NCBI GenBank assembly: GCA_934183325.1
Contig: CAKPSH010000012.1
Span: forward strand, 1-39,904
Source: an uncultured Clostridia bacterium
GTDB taxonomy: Bacteria; Bacillota; Clostridia; TANB77; CAG-508
Direction of reading: 5' to 3'
DNA: 39,904 bases
The first letter of the stretch is position 1. The number at the start of each line of letters is the position of its first letter. Position numbers and translations under genes: made by a program. Under the pieces are notes generated by a model that saw nothing but the letters and a program-made list of their open reading frames with translations, made no database searches and was not told the DNA's origin. Shown here piece by piece: positions 25,547 to 34,086 of the stretch.

Positions 25547-27229
25547 ATGAAAAGTTGGCAGTTTTATGAAGAAAACAATGAATTAGCAGAAGAGATATCA
25601 AATAAGTTTAAAATTAGTAAGCTTTTAGCACAAATATTAATAAATAAAAATGTTACTAAAGATGATGAAATTGAGGTTTTTCTAAATCCAAAAAGAAATA
25701 ATTTTTATGATCCTTTTTTAATGCCAGATATGGAAAAAGCAGTTGAAAGAATAATAAAAGCAATAGAAAATAAAGAAAAAGTATTGATATATGGTGATTA
25801 TGATGTTGATGGGATAACAAGTACTACAGTATTAAAAAAGTTCTTAGAAAAACTAGGTATGACAGTAGATTATCATATTCCAAATAGATTAAAAGAAGGG
25901 TATGGACTTAATAAAGAAGCTATTGAAGAAATTGCTGAAAAAGGAACACAACTTATGATTACAGTGGATTGCGGAATTTCAGGAGTTGAAGAAACAGAAT
26001 ATGCAAAATTAAAAGGAATAGATGTGATAATAACAGATCATCACGAACCAGGAGAAAAATTACCAAATGCTATAGCTGTTGTAGATGCAAAAATAAAAAC
26101 AAACAGATATCCTTTTAATCAATTAGCTGGTGTTGGTGTTGTTTTTAAATTAATACAAGCATTAAGCATAAGACTAAAATTAGACGAGAAAGAATATTTG
26201 CAGTATTTAGATTTAGTATGTTTAGGAACAATATCAGATATTGTTCCATTAGTTGATGAAAATAGAGTAATAGCTAAATTGGGACTAAAACTTGTAAATG
26301 TTACAAAAAATATAGGATTAAGAACTTTACTAGAGAGTGCAGGTTATACAGTTGCGGATTCAAATACAATATCATTTGGGATTGCACCAAGAGTAAATGC
26401 GTGTGGAAGAATGGGTTTTGCTGATCAAGCATTAGGATTATTATTATCAGAAAATAGAAATGATGCACTAGAATTAGCGACAAAATTAAATGAATATAAT
26501 AAGGAAAGACAAGAAAAAGAAAAGAAAATATTTAATGATGCACTAGAACTAATAGAACAAGATGAAGAAAATAGCCCAGCAATTGTATTAGGAAAAGAAG
26601 GATGGCATCATGGAGTTATAGGAATTGTTTCATCAAAGATAACAGAAATGTTTTTCAAACCTAGTATTTTAATAGGTTTTGAAGGAGAAGAAGGAAAAGG
26701 CTCAGGAAGAAGTATACCAGGAATAGATTTACATGAGGCGTTATTAAAATGCGGAAATAATCTTGAAAAATATGGTGGTCACGCAATGGCTATTGGATTA
26801 AGTTTAAAAAAAGAAAATTTTGGAGAATTTAAAAAAGAACTTAATGAATATCTTGCAAGCTTAAACATTGGAGAAATAAAACAAATAATAAAAGTGGACG
26901 CAATTGCAGATTTACAAAGCATTTCAATGAAAACAGTGGAAGAATTGAAATTATTAGAACCATTTGGAGAAGAAAATAAAATGCCAATCTTTTGTTTAAA
27001 AAATCTAAAAATATATTCAATAAGAGCGTTAACAGAAGGTAAACATTTAAAATTAACATTAAGAGACGATAATATGGAAATTGGTGCAATAGGATTTAAT
27101 ATGGGTGAAATGACAAATAGTTTAAAAATAGGAGATAAAGTAGATATTATTGGTGCATTAGAAATAAATGAATATAATGGATATAGAAATATTCAAATGA
27201 ATTTAAAGGATGTTATGAAATCATTATAA
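25547..27229 (+). CDS. recJ: Single-stranded-DNA-specific 5'-3' exonuclease
   Basis: A 560-residue DHH/DHHA1 nuclease that trims 5' ends in recombination and repair. The catalytic motifs are YGDYDVDGITST near 78, TVDCGISGVEE near 140, ITDHHEPGE near 164 (the DHH) and the DHHA1 motif KYGGHAMAIGL near 405. A C-terminal OB-like domain follows from about 455. I chose the ATG at 25547 (MKSWQFYEEN, with AAGAGGA upstream) over the ATG at 25526, which has a poorly spaced site. Length is typical for the short Firmicutes form. Confidence 0.94.
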   Translation: MKSWQFYEENNELAEEISNKFKISKLLAQILINKNVTKDDEIEVFLNPKRNNFYDPFLMPDMEKAVERIIKAIENKEKVLIYGDYDVDGITSTTVLKKFLEKLGMTVDYHIPNRLKEGYGLNKEAIEEIAEKGTQLMITVDCGISGVEETEYAKLKGIDVIITDHHEPGEKLPNAIAVVDAKIKTNRYPFNQLAGVGVVFKLIQALSIRLKLDEKEYLQYLDLVCLGTISDIVPLVDENRVIAKLGLKLVNVTKNIGLRTLLESAGYTVADSNTISFGIAPRVNACGRMGFADQALGLLLSENRNDALELATKLNEYNKERQEKEKKIFNDALELIEQDEENSPAIVLGKEGWHHGVIGIVSSKITEMFFKPSILIGFEGEEGKGSGRSIPGIDLHEALLKCGNNLEKYGGHAMAIGLSLKKENFGEFKKELNEYLASLNIGEIKQIIKVDAIADLQSISMKTVEELKLLEPFGEENKMPIFCLKNLKIYSIRALTEGKHLKLTLRDDNMEIGAIGFNMGEMTNSLKIGDKVDIIGALEINEYNGYRNIQMNLKDVMKSL

Positions 27230-27249
27230 TATAAAGCTTTTAATAATGT

Positions 27250-27272
27250 CTTCTAGTATTTAATACTAGAAG
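27250..27272. other. Perfect 10-bp dyad after recJ
   Basis: CTTCTAGTAT-TTA-ATACTAGAAG lies 21 bases after the recJ stop. No T-run follows on the plus strand, so it is a weak terminator at best. It may be an operator or an mRNA-stabilising hairpin. Confidence 0.5.
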
Positions 27273-27289
27273 AAAAAGTACAAAGGATA

Positions 27290-27318
27290 TTGACAAAAAA
27301 TTCTCGATGCTATAATAT
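27290..27318 (+). promoter_or_regulatory. Promoter of the acyl-CoA ligase gene
   Basis: TTGACA (27290-27295) is followed by TATAAT at 15-base spacing (27311-27316) or TAATAT at 17 (27313-27318). Confidence 0.7.
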
Positions 27319-27367
27319 AAATAGGTAATATAGTGAAAAGTTAGAAAAGCGAAAGAAGGTAATTGTA

Positions 27368-29110
27368 TTGAAAAATGTTTTTTATGAAAGCAAAGAGTAT
27401 AATAATGTTAAAGAGGTTATTAATGATGCGATAGAGAAATATCCAGAAAACAAGGCTTTTATTGTTAAAACAAAAAAAGAAAAAGAAGTTGAATATAGAA
27501 ATATTACATACAAAGAATTTGGAAATGATATAACTAACTTAGGAACAGCTCTTATACAGCTTGGACTAAAAGATGAAAGAATAGCAATTTTGAGTAAAAA
27601 TAGATATGAATGGGCAGTAGGTTATATTAGTGTATTAAATGGTGTTGGAATAGTAGTACCTCTAGATAAGGGACTAAAAGAACAAGAAATAATATCATCT
27701 TTACAAAGAAGTAAGGTTAAAGCAATTATATTTGAAAAAGAATATATAGAAATAATGGAAAAAGCAAGAAAAGAAAAATTAACTGAAATAAAAACCTTTA
27801 TATGTATGGACGATATCGAAGATACAACATTTTTGAAATTATCTGATTTACTATTGACAGGAAAAAAACAAGTTGAAAATGGAAATAGAGAATATATTGA
27901 CGCAAAAATTGACAATGAAAAAATGAGTATTATTTTATTTACATCAGGAACAACATCTTTATCAAAAGCAGTAATGTTATCACATAAAAATATAGCTAGT
28001 AATATATATGGAATGAATGCAATGGTTGACTTTCGCTCAACAGATGTAAATTTTGTTTTATTACCATTACATCATACTTTTGGAAGTACAGGTTTAATAT
28101 TATTATTAAACAATGGAGCTTGTAATGTATTTTGCGATGGTTTAAGACATATACAAGAAAATATGAAAGAATATAAAGTAACAACATTTATAGGAGTACC
28201 ACTAATATTAGAATCTATGCACAAAAAAATAATGGCACAAGTAAAAAAACAAAATAAAGAAGGTCTTATAAAATTTGCTAAGGGATTATCAAATGTCTTA
28301 TTAAAATGTCATATTGATGTTAGAAGAAAATTATTTAAGGAAATATTAGATAATTTAGGCGGAAATATGAGATTGATTGTTAGCGGAGCAGCAGGTATAG
28401 ATAAACAAGTAGCAAAAGACTTTAATAGTTTTGGAATTCAAACTATACAGGGATATGGTTTAACTGAAACATCACCTGTTTTGTGTGGAGAGAATGCAGA
28501 TCATTTGAAATCTGGTTCAGTAGGAATGCCATTATGCAATGATGAAATAAGAATTGATAATCCAAATGAAAAAGGTATAGGAGAGATTATAGCAAAAGGT
28601 CCAAATGTAATGCTTGGATATTACGACAATGAAGAAGCAACAAAAGAGGTATTAAAAGATGGATGGTTTTATACAGGGGACCTTGGATATATGGATAAAC
28701 AAGGATATTTGTTTATTACAGGAAGAAAAAAGAATGTAATTGTTTTAAAAAACGGAAAAAATATATATCCAGAAGAATTAGAAGCACTTGTTGTAAAATT
28801 ACCTTATGTATCAGAATGTATGGTATTTGGATTTCCAAAGGAAGATGATTTAACTGTTACAGTTAAAATTGTTTATAATAAAGACTATGTAGAGAAAGAA
28901 TATCCTAATATTAGTGAAAAAGAGTTAGAAGAAAAAATATGGGAAGATATTAAAAAAATAAATAATAGCATGCCAAATTATAAGCATATAAAGAAATTAA
29001 TTGTTACAGATGAGGAAATGATAAAGACAACAACAGCTAAAGTAAAAAGATTTCAAGAAATTGAAAAAACTATAAAAAATGAAGAAGAAAAAATACGAAA
29101 AAATGTTTGA
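27368..29110 (+). CDS. AMP-forming acyl-CoA ligase (long-chain type)
   Basis: A 580-residue ANL-superfamily enzyme that adenylates a carboxylic acid, most likely a fatty acid, and transfers it to CoA. The P-loop-like motif IILFTSGTTSLSKAVMLSH is near 190-208. GYGLTETSP is near 362, the ATP/ribose motif GWFYTGDLGYMD near 436 and the hinge GRKKNVIVLKNGKNIYPEELE near 456. The catalytic Lys is in TTTAKVKR near the C-terminus. It starts at TTG (27368), with AGAAGGT seven bases upstream and no suitable in-frame ATG before the conserved domain. The lexA promoter overlaps its stop codon. Confidence 0.88.
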   Translation: MKNVFYESKEYNNVKEVINDAIEKYPENKAFIVKTKKEKEVEYRNITYKEFGNDITNLGTALIQLGLKDERIAILSKNRYEWAVGYISVLNGVGIVVPLDKGLKEQEIISSLQRSKVKAIIFEKEYIEIMEKARKEKLTEIKTFICMDDIEDTTFLKLSDLLLTGKKQVENGNREYIDAKIDNEKMSIILFTSGTTSLSKAVMLSHKNIASNIYGMNAMVDFRSTDVNFVLLPLHHTFGSTGLILLLNNGACNVFCDGLRHIQENMKEYKVTTFIGVPLILESMHKKIMAQVKKQNKEGLIKFAKGLSNVLLKCHIDVRRKLFKEILDNLGGNMRLIVSGAAGIDKQVAKDFNSFGIQTIQGYGLTETSPVLCGENADHLKSGSVGMPLCNDEIRIDNPNEKGIGEIIAKGPNVMLGYYDNEEATKEVLKDGWFYTGDLGYMDKQGYLFITGRKKNVIVLKNGKNIYPEELEALVVKLPYVSECMVFGFPKEDDLTVTVKIVYNKDYVEKEYPNISEKELEEKIWEDIKKINNSMPNYKHIKKLIVTDEEMIKTTTAKVKRFQEIEKTIKNEEEKIRKNV

Positions 29111-29135
29111 CAATTAAAATTGTTTGTGATATCAT
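29107..29135 (+). promoter_or_regulatory. Promoter of lexA with embedded palindrome
   Basis: TTGACA (29107-29112), a 17-base spacer and TATCAT (29130-29135), with TG before the -10. ACAATT-AA-AATTGT (29110-29123) overlaps the -35 and spacer. A second dyad CTAACA-GAAA-TGTTAG (29166-29181) lies in the leader. Neither matches the GAAC-n4-GTTC SOS box known for Bacillus LexA. Confidence 0.65.
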
Positions 29136-29194
29136 AATGCCAATAGATGATAAAAAAGATGTTTGCTAACAGAAATGTTAGAATTGGGGGTATT

Positions 29195-29860
29195 ATGAAA
29201 AGAAGAAAAAGTCCAGATGCTTTAAATGCAAGGGAAAGAGCAATACTAAAATACATAGAAAAAGAAATCGAAGAAAATGGCTATGCACCATCTGTTAGAG
29301 AGATAGGTAAAAAAGTAGGATTAAGATCAACAGCTACAGTTCATGGATATTTGGCAAGACTAACGGAATTAGGATATATTAAAAAGGAAAATAAAAAAGG
29401 AAGAACATTAAGACTTATAAAAAATTCTAAGGGAGAGCTTAAAGAAAATAAAAAAGTTGAGCCTAAAGATTTTTATTCTGGAAGAGAAATGGTAGATGTT
29501 CCAGTTATAGGAAAAATTACAGCTGGAATGCCAATATTAGCAGTAGAAAATGTCACTGATACATTCCCAATTCCAATAGATTTTGTTGGAAATTGTGAGA
29601 GCTTTATGCTTACTGTTAGAGGGGAAAGTATGATAGAAGCTGGTATATTAGATGGAGATTATATACTAGTTAGAAAACAGAATAATGCTGAAAATGGAGA
29701 GATTGTTGTAGCTTTAATAGAAGATGAAGCAACAGTTAAAACTTTTTATAAAGAAAAAGATCACATTAGACTTCAACCAGAAAATCAAACAATGGATCCA
29801 ATTATTGTTCCAGACTGTAAGATACTAGGAAAAGTAGTTGGAGTATTTAGAAAGATGTAA
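29195..29860 (+). CDS. lexA: LexA repressor
   Basis: A 221-residue SOS repressor and S24 autopeptidase. The winged helix at about 10-75 (YAPSVREIGKKVGLRSTATVHGYLARLTELGYI) is followed by a linker, then the Ala-Gly cleavage site in GKITAGMP near residue 110. The catalytic Ser is in RGESMIEAG near 145 and the catalytic Lys in EATVKTF near 183. I chose the ATG at 29195, with TTGGGGG upstream and the family-typical N-terminus, over an ATG at 29147. It has its own promoter and is closed by the terminator at 29903-29939. Confidence 0.95.
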   Translation: MKRRKSPDALNARERAILKYIEKEIEENGYAPSVREIGKKVGLRSTATVHGYLARLTELGYIKKENKKGRTLRLIKNSKGELKENKKVEPKDFYSGREMVDVPVIGKITAGMPILAVENVTDTFPIPIDFVGNCESFMLTVRGESMIEAGILDGDYILVRKQNNAENGEIVVALIEDEATVKTFYKEKDHIRLQPENQTMDPIIVPDCKILGKVVGVFRKM

Positions 29861-29902
29861 TAATACAAAAGATAGCATAAAACTGTACAAATTATGTATG
29901 GG

Positions 29903-29958
29903 AGGGATAGAGATTTATTTGAGTACTCTGTCCCTTTTTATAAATTAGGGGGACAGAG
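29903..29958 (+). terminator. lexA terminator with competing anti-terminator-like arm
   Basis: AGGGATAGAG (29903-29912) pairs with CTCTGTCCCT (29926-29935), followed by five T. A third segment, GGGGGACAGAG (29948-29958), can pair with CTCTGTCCC instead, giving a mutually exclusive hairpin before dxs. This may be simple termination or an attenuation-type switch. Confidence 0.65.
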
Positions 29959-29975
29959 CAAATTAGCTAATAATT

Positions 29976-31853
29976 ATGGAAAATATACTAGATAAAGTTA
30001 ATATGCCAAAAGATGTAAAAAATTTAAATATTAAAGAAAAAGAACAATTGGCACAGGAAATTAGAAAATTAATATTAAAAACAGTTTCAGAAAATGGAGG
30101 ACATTTAGCATCTAATTTAGGTGTAGTGGAACTTACAATTGCACTACATAGTGTATTTGATATGCCAAAAGATAAAATTGTTTGGGATGTTGGACATCAA
30201 ACTTATGTACATAAAATTTTAACAGGTAGAAAAGATAAAATGAGTACTCTTAGAAAAATGAATGGATTGGCTGGATTTCCAAAGACATCAGAGTCAGAGT
30301 ATGATAATTTTGATACAGGTCATAGTAGTACATCAATTTCAGCAGCATTAGGAATAGCGAGAGCAAGGGACTTAAAAGGTGAAAACTATAAAGTACTTGC
30401 AGTAATTGGTGATGGAGCTTTAACTGGTGGGATGGCATTAGAAGCTTTAAATGATGCTGGTTCATCTAAGAGTAATTTAATTGTAATTTTAAATGATAAT
30501 GAAATGAGTATATCTAAAAATGTGGGAGGAATACCATCATTATTAAGTAAAATCAGAACAAAAAAATTATATACAGCTTCAAACGAATATATAAAAAATG
30601 TCTTAGATAAAATACCTGTAATAGGAAGTCCAATAAGCAAAACTTTAAAAAGAATAAAAAAGAGTATAAAACAACTTTTCATACCTAATATGTTTTTTGA
30701 AGATATTGGATTCAGATACCTAGGACCTGTAAACGGACATAATATTCAAGAATTGGAAGAAATTATGAAAAGCAGTAAGGAAATTGACGGTCCAGTAATT
30801 ATTCATGTTATAACTAAAAAAGGTAAAGGATATAAATTTGCTGAAGAAAATCCAGATATGTATCATAGTACTAGTGCTTTTGATTTAGAGACTGGAAAAA
30901 CAAAAAAAGTAAAAAATGATGACTATTCTAGAATATTTGGAAAAAAACTAGTAGAATTAGCAGAACAGAATGAAAAAATAGTAGCTATAACTGCTTCTAT
31001 GAAGGATGGAACAGGATTGAGCAATTTTGCAAGAGAATTTCCATCAAGATTTTTTGATGCAGGGATAGCAGAACAACATGCTTTGGGACTAGCAGCAGGA
31101 CTAGCAATAAATGGAAGAACACCTGTTGTACCAATTTATTCTTCATTTTATCAAAGAGGCTATGATCAGGTAATACACGATATTTGTATACAAAATTTAG
31201 GTGTAGTCATGTGTGTAGATAGAGCAGGAATTGTAGGAAATGATGGAGAAACACACCAAGGAATATTAGATTTATCTTTTTTCAAGATTATTCCTAATAT
31301 AAATATGATGGCACCAAAAGATTTTAAAGAATTAGAAGATATGTTAGAATTTGCAGTAGCATTAAATAAACCAATTGTAATTAGATATCCAAGAGGTGGA
31401 GAAGGGAAAAATAAATTTGAGAAACATGAGAAGATTGAACTTGGAAAAGCAGAACTTATAGAAGAAGGAAAGAATTTAACAATTTTAGCTATAGGAAAAA
31501 TGGTTGACAGAGGATATGAACTTTTGAAAAAATTAAAGGAAATAGGAATAGAAGCAGAATTAATAAATGTTAGATTTTTAAAGCCTTTAGACTCAGATTT
31601 GATTTTAAAATCAATTAGAAAAACAAAGAAAATTATAACAATAGAAGATAATATTTTAGAAGGAGGACTAGCAAGTTCTATAAAGGAACTTTTGATTGAC
31701 AACAAAATAGAAGATATAAAAATAAAAAATTTTGGATATCCAAATGTATTTGTAAAACATGGAACAGTTGATGAAATAGAAAAATTGTATGGACTTGATA
31801 TAGATAATATTTTAAAGGAAACAAAGGAGCTAATTAATGAAGAAGAAAAATAA
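29976..31853 (+). CDS. dxs: 1-deoxy-D-xylulose-5-phosphate synthase
   Basis: A 625-residue thiamine-diphosphate enzyme that starts the MEP isoprenoid pathway, joining pyruvate and glyceraldehyde-3-phosphate. The motifs are VWDVGHQTYVHKIL near 70, the ThDP-binding GDGALTGGMALEALND near 147 and NDNEMSISKNVG near 170. The transketolase-like motif DAGIAEQHALGLAAGLA is near 360 and the C-terminal domain begins near 495. Length and order are normal. The ATG lacks a good Shine-Dalgarno site: the G-rich stretch is 23 bases upstream inside the competing hairpin, so translation may be controlled. Its 3' end overlaps the next gene by 17 bases. Confidence 0.95.
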   Translation: MENILDKVNMPKDVKNLNIKEKEQLAQEIRKLILKTVSENGGHLASNLGVVELTIALHSVFDMPKDKIVWDVGHQTYVHKILTGRKDKMSTLRKMNGLAGFPKTSESEYDNFDTGHSSTSISAALGIARARDLKGENYKVLAVIGDGALTGGMALEALNDAGSSKSNLIVILNDNEMSISKNVGGIPSLLSKIRTKKLYTASNEYIKNVLDKIPVIGSPISKTLKRIKKSIKQLFIPNMFFEDIGFRYLGPVNGHNIQELEEIMKSSKEIDGPVIIHVITKKGKGYKFAEENPDMYHSTSAFDLETGKTKKVKNDDYSRIFGKKLVELAEQNEKIVAITASMKDGTGLSNFAREFPSRFFDAGIAEQHALGLAAGLAINGRTPVVPIYSSFYQRGYDQVIHDICIQNLGVVMCVDRAGIVGNDGETHQGILDLSFFKIIPNINMMAPKDFKELEDMLEFAVALNKPIVIRYPRGGEGKNKFEKHEKIELGKAELIEEGKNLTILAIGKMVDRGYELLKKLKEIGIEAELINVRFLKPLDSDLILKSIRKTKKIITIEDNILEGGLASSIKELLIDNKIEDIKIKNFGYPNVFVKHGTVDEIEKLYGLDIDNILKETKELINEEEK

Positions 31854-32860
31854 TCATAATTTTTTGAAGGTAATATATTTTTTATGTGCAATAATAGTAT
31901 TAATTGCAGGAATATATTTTAAAAAAGGATATACAGATATAAATAAATTCATTAATGATATGAAAGAACAGGCAACAAAGACTTATACTGAAATTGCAGA
32001 TAAAATATCGAATGTAGAAGATACAAAATCAGAACAACAAAAGACAACTTTTAAAGTTGTAAATGGTAATCTAGAAATGCATATTATTGACGTAGGACAG
32101 CGGAGATAGTATTTTGTATATACAAAAAGATAAAACAATGTTAATTGATTGTGGTACTAAAAGTAAGGGAGATACAGTAGTAAAATATTTACAAGACTTG
32201 GGAATAAAAAAAATTGATATATTAATAGGAACACATCCACATGATGATCATATGGGTGGAATGGCAAAGGTAATACGAAATTTTGAGATAGGAGTTTTGT
32301 ATACTCCAGATACTTCTAATAATAATATAACAACCAGTTGGTATATGGATTTTTTAGATGCTGTTGATGAGAAAAATGTAGTGTGGAAATATCCAAAGAG
32401 TGGAGATAGTTTTTCATTAGGGGAAGCTGATATTAAAATTTTAGCACCAAATTCTTCACAATATGATAATTTGAATAATTACTCTATTGTTACAAAAATT
32501 ACATTTGGTGAAGTAAGCATTTTATCTATGGGGGATGCTGAAAAATTATCTGAAGACGAAATATTAAAGGCGGATGAAGATGTAAAAGCACAAATTATAA
32601 AAATAGGACATCACGGAAGCAGTACATCAACTTCTGAAAAGTTTTTGAATGCTGTGAATCCAAAATATGCAATTATTTCAGCTAAAAAAGGAAATACATA
32701 TAATCATCCTAATAAACCAGTTATGGAATTGTTAAAAAAGAGAGAAATAAAAGTATATAGAACTGATGAATCAGGAAGTATAATAATGAAAACAGACGGA
32801 AAAAATATTGAATTTGATAAAGCAGTAGGAGATTATTTAGCTGGTAGTGAGTTATATTAA
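31837..32860 (+). CDS. ComEC-like metallo-beta-lactamase hydrolase, requires +1 frameshift at CGGA (32101)
   Basis: A membrane-anchored hydrolase of 340 residues once one base is skipped. The start at 31837 (AAGGAG seven bases upstream) overlaps the end of dxs. A single membrane helix (about 10-28) precedes a short linker and the domain LEMHIIDVGQ. The zero frame then reads CGG-AGA-TAG and stops. Skipping C32101 gives GGA-GAT-AGT, restoring DVGQGDS, the hallmark of ComEC/Rec2-type domains. The metal motif THPHDDHMGG and later GHHGSSTS follow at their usual places. Related domains occur in DNA-uptake nucleases and in secreted phosphodiesterases. No ATG with a good site exists in the downstream part, which would lack half the fold. 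Confidence 0.9.
32101..32104 (+). other. Frameshift site 3: CGGA quadruplet in the ComEC-like gene
   Basis: The zero frame is CAG-CGG-AGA-TAG; the functional reading is CAG-(C)GGA-GAT. The restored Gly is in DVGQGD, nearly invariant in the family. The zero-frame stop comes two codons after the site. Confidence 0.78.
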
Positions 32861-32933
32861 AATAAGTATTGAAAAAAAAAACGAAATATAGTAAAATTTA
32901 ATTAAAGGTTACATATGAAAGGATTTGAGAGTT

Positions 32934-33392
32934 ATGGAAACAGTAGGGGATTTTTTATGTGGAATTCTAATGACAATGTTTTGGATTTTTAGAATTGTTG
33001 TAACAGCATTATCATATTTAGAAATAGAATTTGCAATACAATCAATAAATGTTAATGTAGAAATTGTTTTACTATTTTTAACATTAATATGCATTATTTG
33101 TGTCTTTAAAAGAAAGGTTATAGGAGGACTTGCGTATTGCATAATGAACATTGCTTATTTTGGACCAGATTTATTTACAAGAATACAAATAGGAATAATA
33201 CCAGAAACAGTAGGACCAGTTATGGTAGATTTTGTTGCAATTATTTTAGCTGCAATGATTTTATTAAATATTATATTAAGTAAAACTATGCATCAAACAA
33301 AAAAATTAAATACAGATTGGTTTTATGGTGACAAACAGTATGATAGAAAATTGGATGAACGTGCAGATAAGAACAATTATAGAATATATTAA
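32934..33392 (+). CDS. Hypothetical integral membrane protein (152 aa)
   Basis: I do not recognise this family. The protein has about four hydrophobic segments (roughly residues 8-30, 43-61, 66-82 and 94-117) and a charged cytoplasmic tail with WFYGDKQYDRKLDERADKN. The ATG at 32934 has AAAGGA 11 bases upstream; an in-frame TTG at 32925 is too close to that site. It is a single-gene unit ended by the terminator at 33396-33429. Base composition and codon use match the native genes. Confidence 0.75.
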   Translation: METVGDFLCGILMTMFWIFRIVVTALSYLEIEFAIQSINVNVEIVLLFLTLICIICVFKRKVIGGLAYCIMNIAYFGPDLFTRIQIGIIPETVGPVMVDFVAIILAAMILLNIILSKTMHQTKKLNTDWFYGDKQYDRKLDERADKNNYRIY

Positions 33393-33395
33393 TTA

Positions 33396-33429
33396 TTAAG
33401 TTGAAGAAGAAATTCTTCAACTTAATTTA
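33396..33429 (+). terminator. Terminator of the membrane protein gene
   Basis: TTAAGTTGAAGAA (33396-33408) pairs perfectly with TTCTTCAACTTAA (33413-33425) around a 4-base loop, followed by T-rich sequence. Confidence 0.8.
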
Positions 33430-33481
33430 TATAATAAAGTAAAATGAGAATAATAAAAATATAAAGGAGAGAGAAAAGTGT

Positions 33482-33799
33482 ATGTTAAAACATGTAAATA
33501 ATGATAATTTTGAAAAAGAAGTATTAAAAAGTGATAAGGTAACATTGGTAGATTTTTTTGCAACATGGTGTGGACCTTGTAGTATGATTGCGCCTATACT
33601 TGAGAAGATTGGCAAAGAAAAGGATGAATTTGATATAGCAAAAGTAGATATTGATGAATCAAGAGATTTAGCTTATAAGTATGATATTGCAGTTGTTCCA
33701 ACATTAGTTTTATTTAAAAATGGACAACCTATAGATACAATGGAAGGAGCAATATCAGAAGAAGAAATTTTAAAATTTGTATTTAAATATTTAGCATAA
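33482..33799 (+). CDS. trxA: Thioredoxin
   Basis: A 105-residue classical thioredoxin with the redox motif ATWCGPCSMIAPI (Cys pair near residues 31-34) and the cis-Pro loop VVPTLVLFKNG near 74. It reduces protein disulfides in the cytoplasm. AAAGGAGAG precedes the start. The next gene, 9 bases on, encodes a ferredoxin:thioredoxin reductase-like protein, which suggests its electron source is ferredoxin. Confidence 0.95.
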   Translation: MLKHVNNDNFEKEVLKSDKVTLVDFFATWCGPCSMIAPILEKIGKEKDEFDIAKVDIDESRDLAYKYDIAVVPTLVLFKNGQPIDTMEGAISEEEILKFVFKYLA

Positions 33800-33808
33800 G
33801 GAGGAACA

Positions 33809-33994
33809 ATGAAAGGATATAAATTAAACCCAGATAAAGAATATGTTGCAAAGATTATAGAAGGGATTTATAGAAAAAATGGACATTGCCCTTGTAGAGT
33901 AAACGAAGACGAGACAACACTTTGCCCATGTGATGAATTTATTTCAACTGAATTTTGTAGATGTAAATTATATATAAAAGAAGAGAAAAAATAA
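33809..33994 (+). CDS. Ferredoxin:thioredoxin reductase catalytic-chain-like protein
   Basis: A 61-residue protein with three Cys-x-Cys motifs in the order CPCR, CPCDEF and CRCKLY, as in the 4Fe-4S catalytic (beta) subunit of ferredoxin:thioredoxin reductase. Classical subunits are about 110 residues; this is a minimal version that keeps the cluster and redox-active cysteines. It lies 9 bases after the thioredoxin gene with AAGGAGG upstream, so the pair is co-transcribed. I infer that it passes electrons from ferredoxin to that thioredoxin. No variable (alpha) subunit is nearby. Confidence 0.8.
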   Translation: MKGYKLNPDKEYVAKIIEGIYRKNGHCPCRVNEDETTLCPCDEFISTEFCRCKLYIKEEKK

Positions 33995-34010
33995 AATAAG
34001 TAAATATAAA

Positions 34011-34042
34011 GAAGGATAATTTGTTGAAATTATCCTTCTTTT
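34011..34042 (+). terminator. Terminator of the thioredoxin operon
   Basis: GAAGGATAATTT-GTTG-AAATTATCCTTC followed by TTTT; a perfect 12-bp stem. Confidence 0.9.
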
Positions 34043-34086
34043 ACTATAAAATACAATATATATAAATAATATAGGAGGATTATATT

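Noticed and set aside
31166..31891. A 241-codon open frame on the minus strand opposite dxs
   Set aside because: It is a shadow of dxs, low in complexity (Ser/Phe/Ile-rich) and without a ribosome-binding site. The plus-strand dxs is unmistakable.
18050..32860. Treating prkC, the flippase and the ComEC-like gene as three independent pseudogenes
   Set aside because: Each has a single defect, an intact start and promoter context and no other lesion. All three defects are the same change (a C before GG of a Gly codon). Random decay or random sequencing error would not be so uniform, though read data are still needed.
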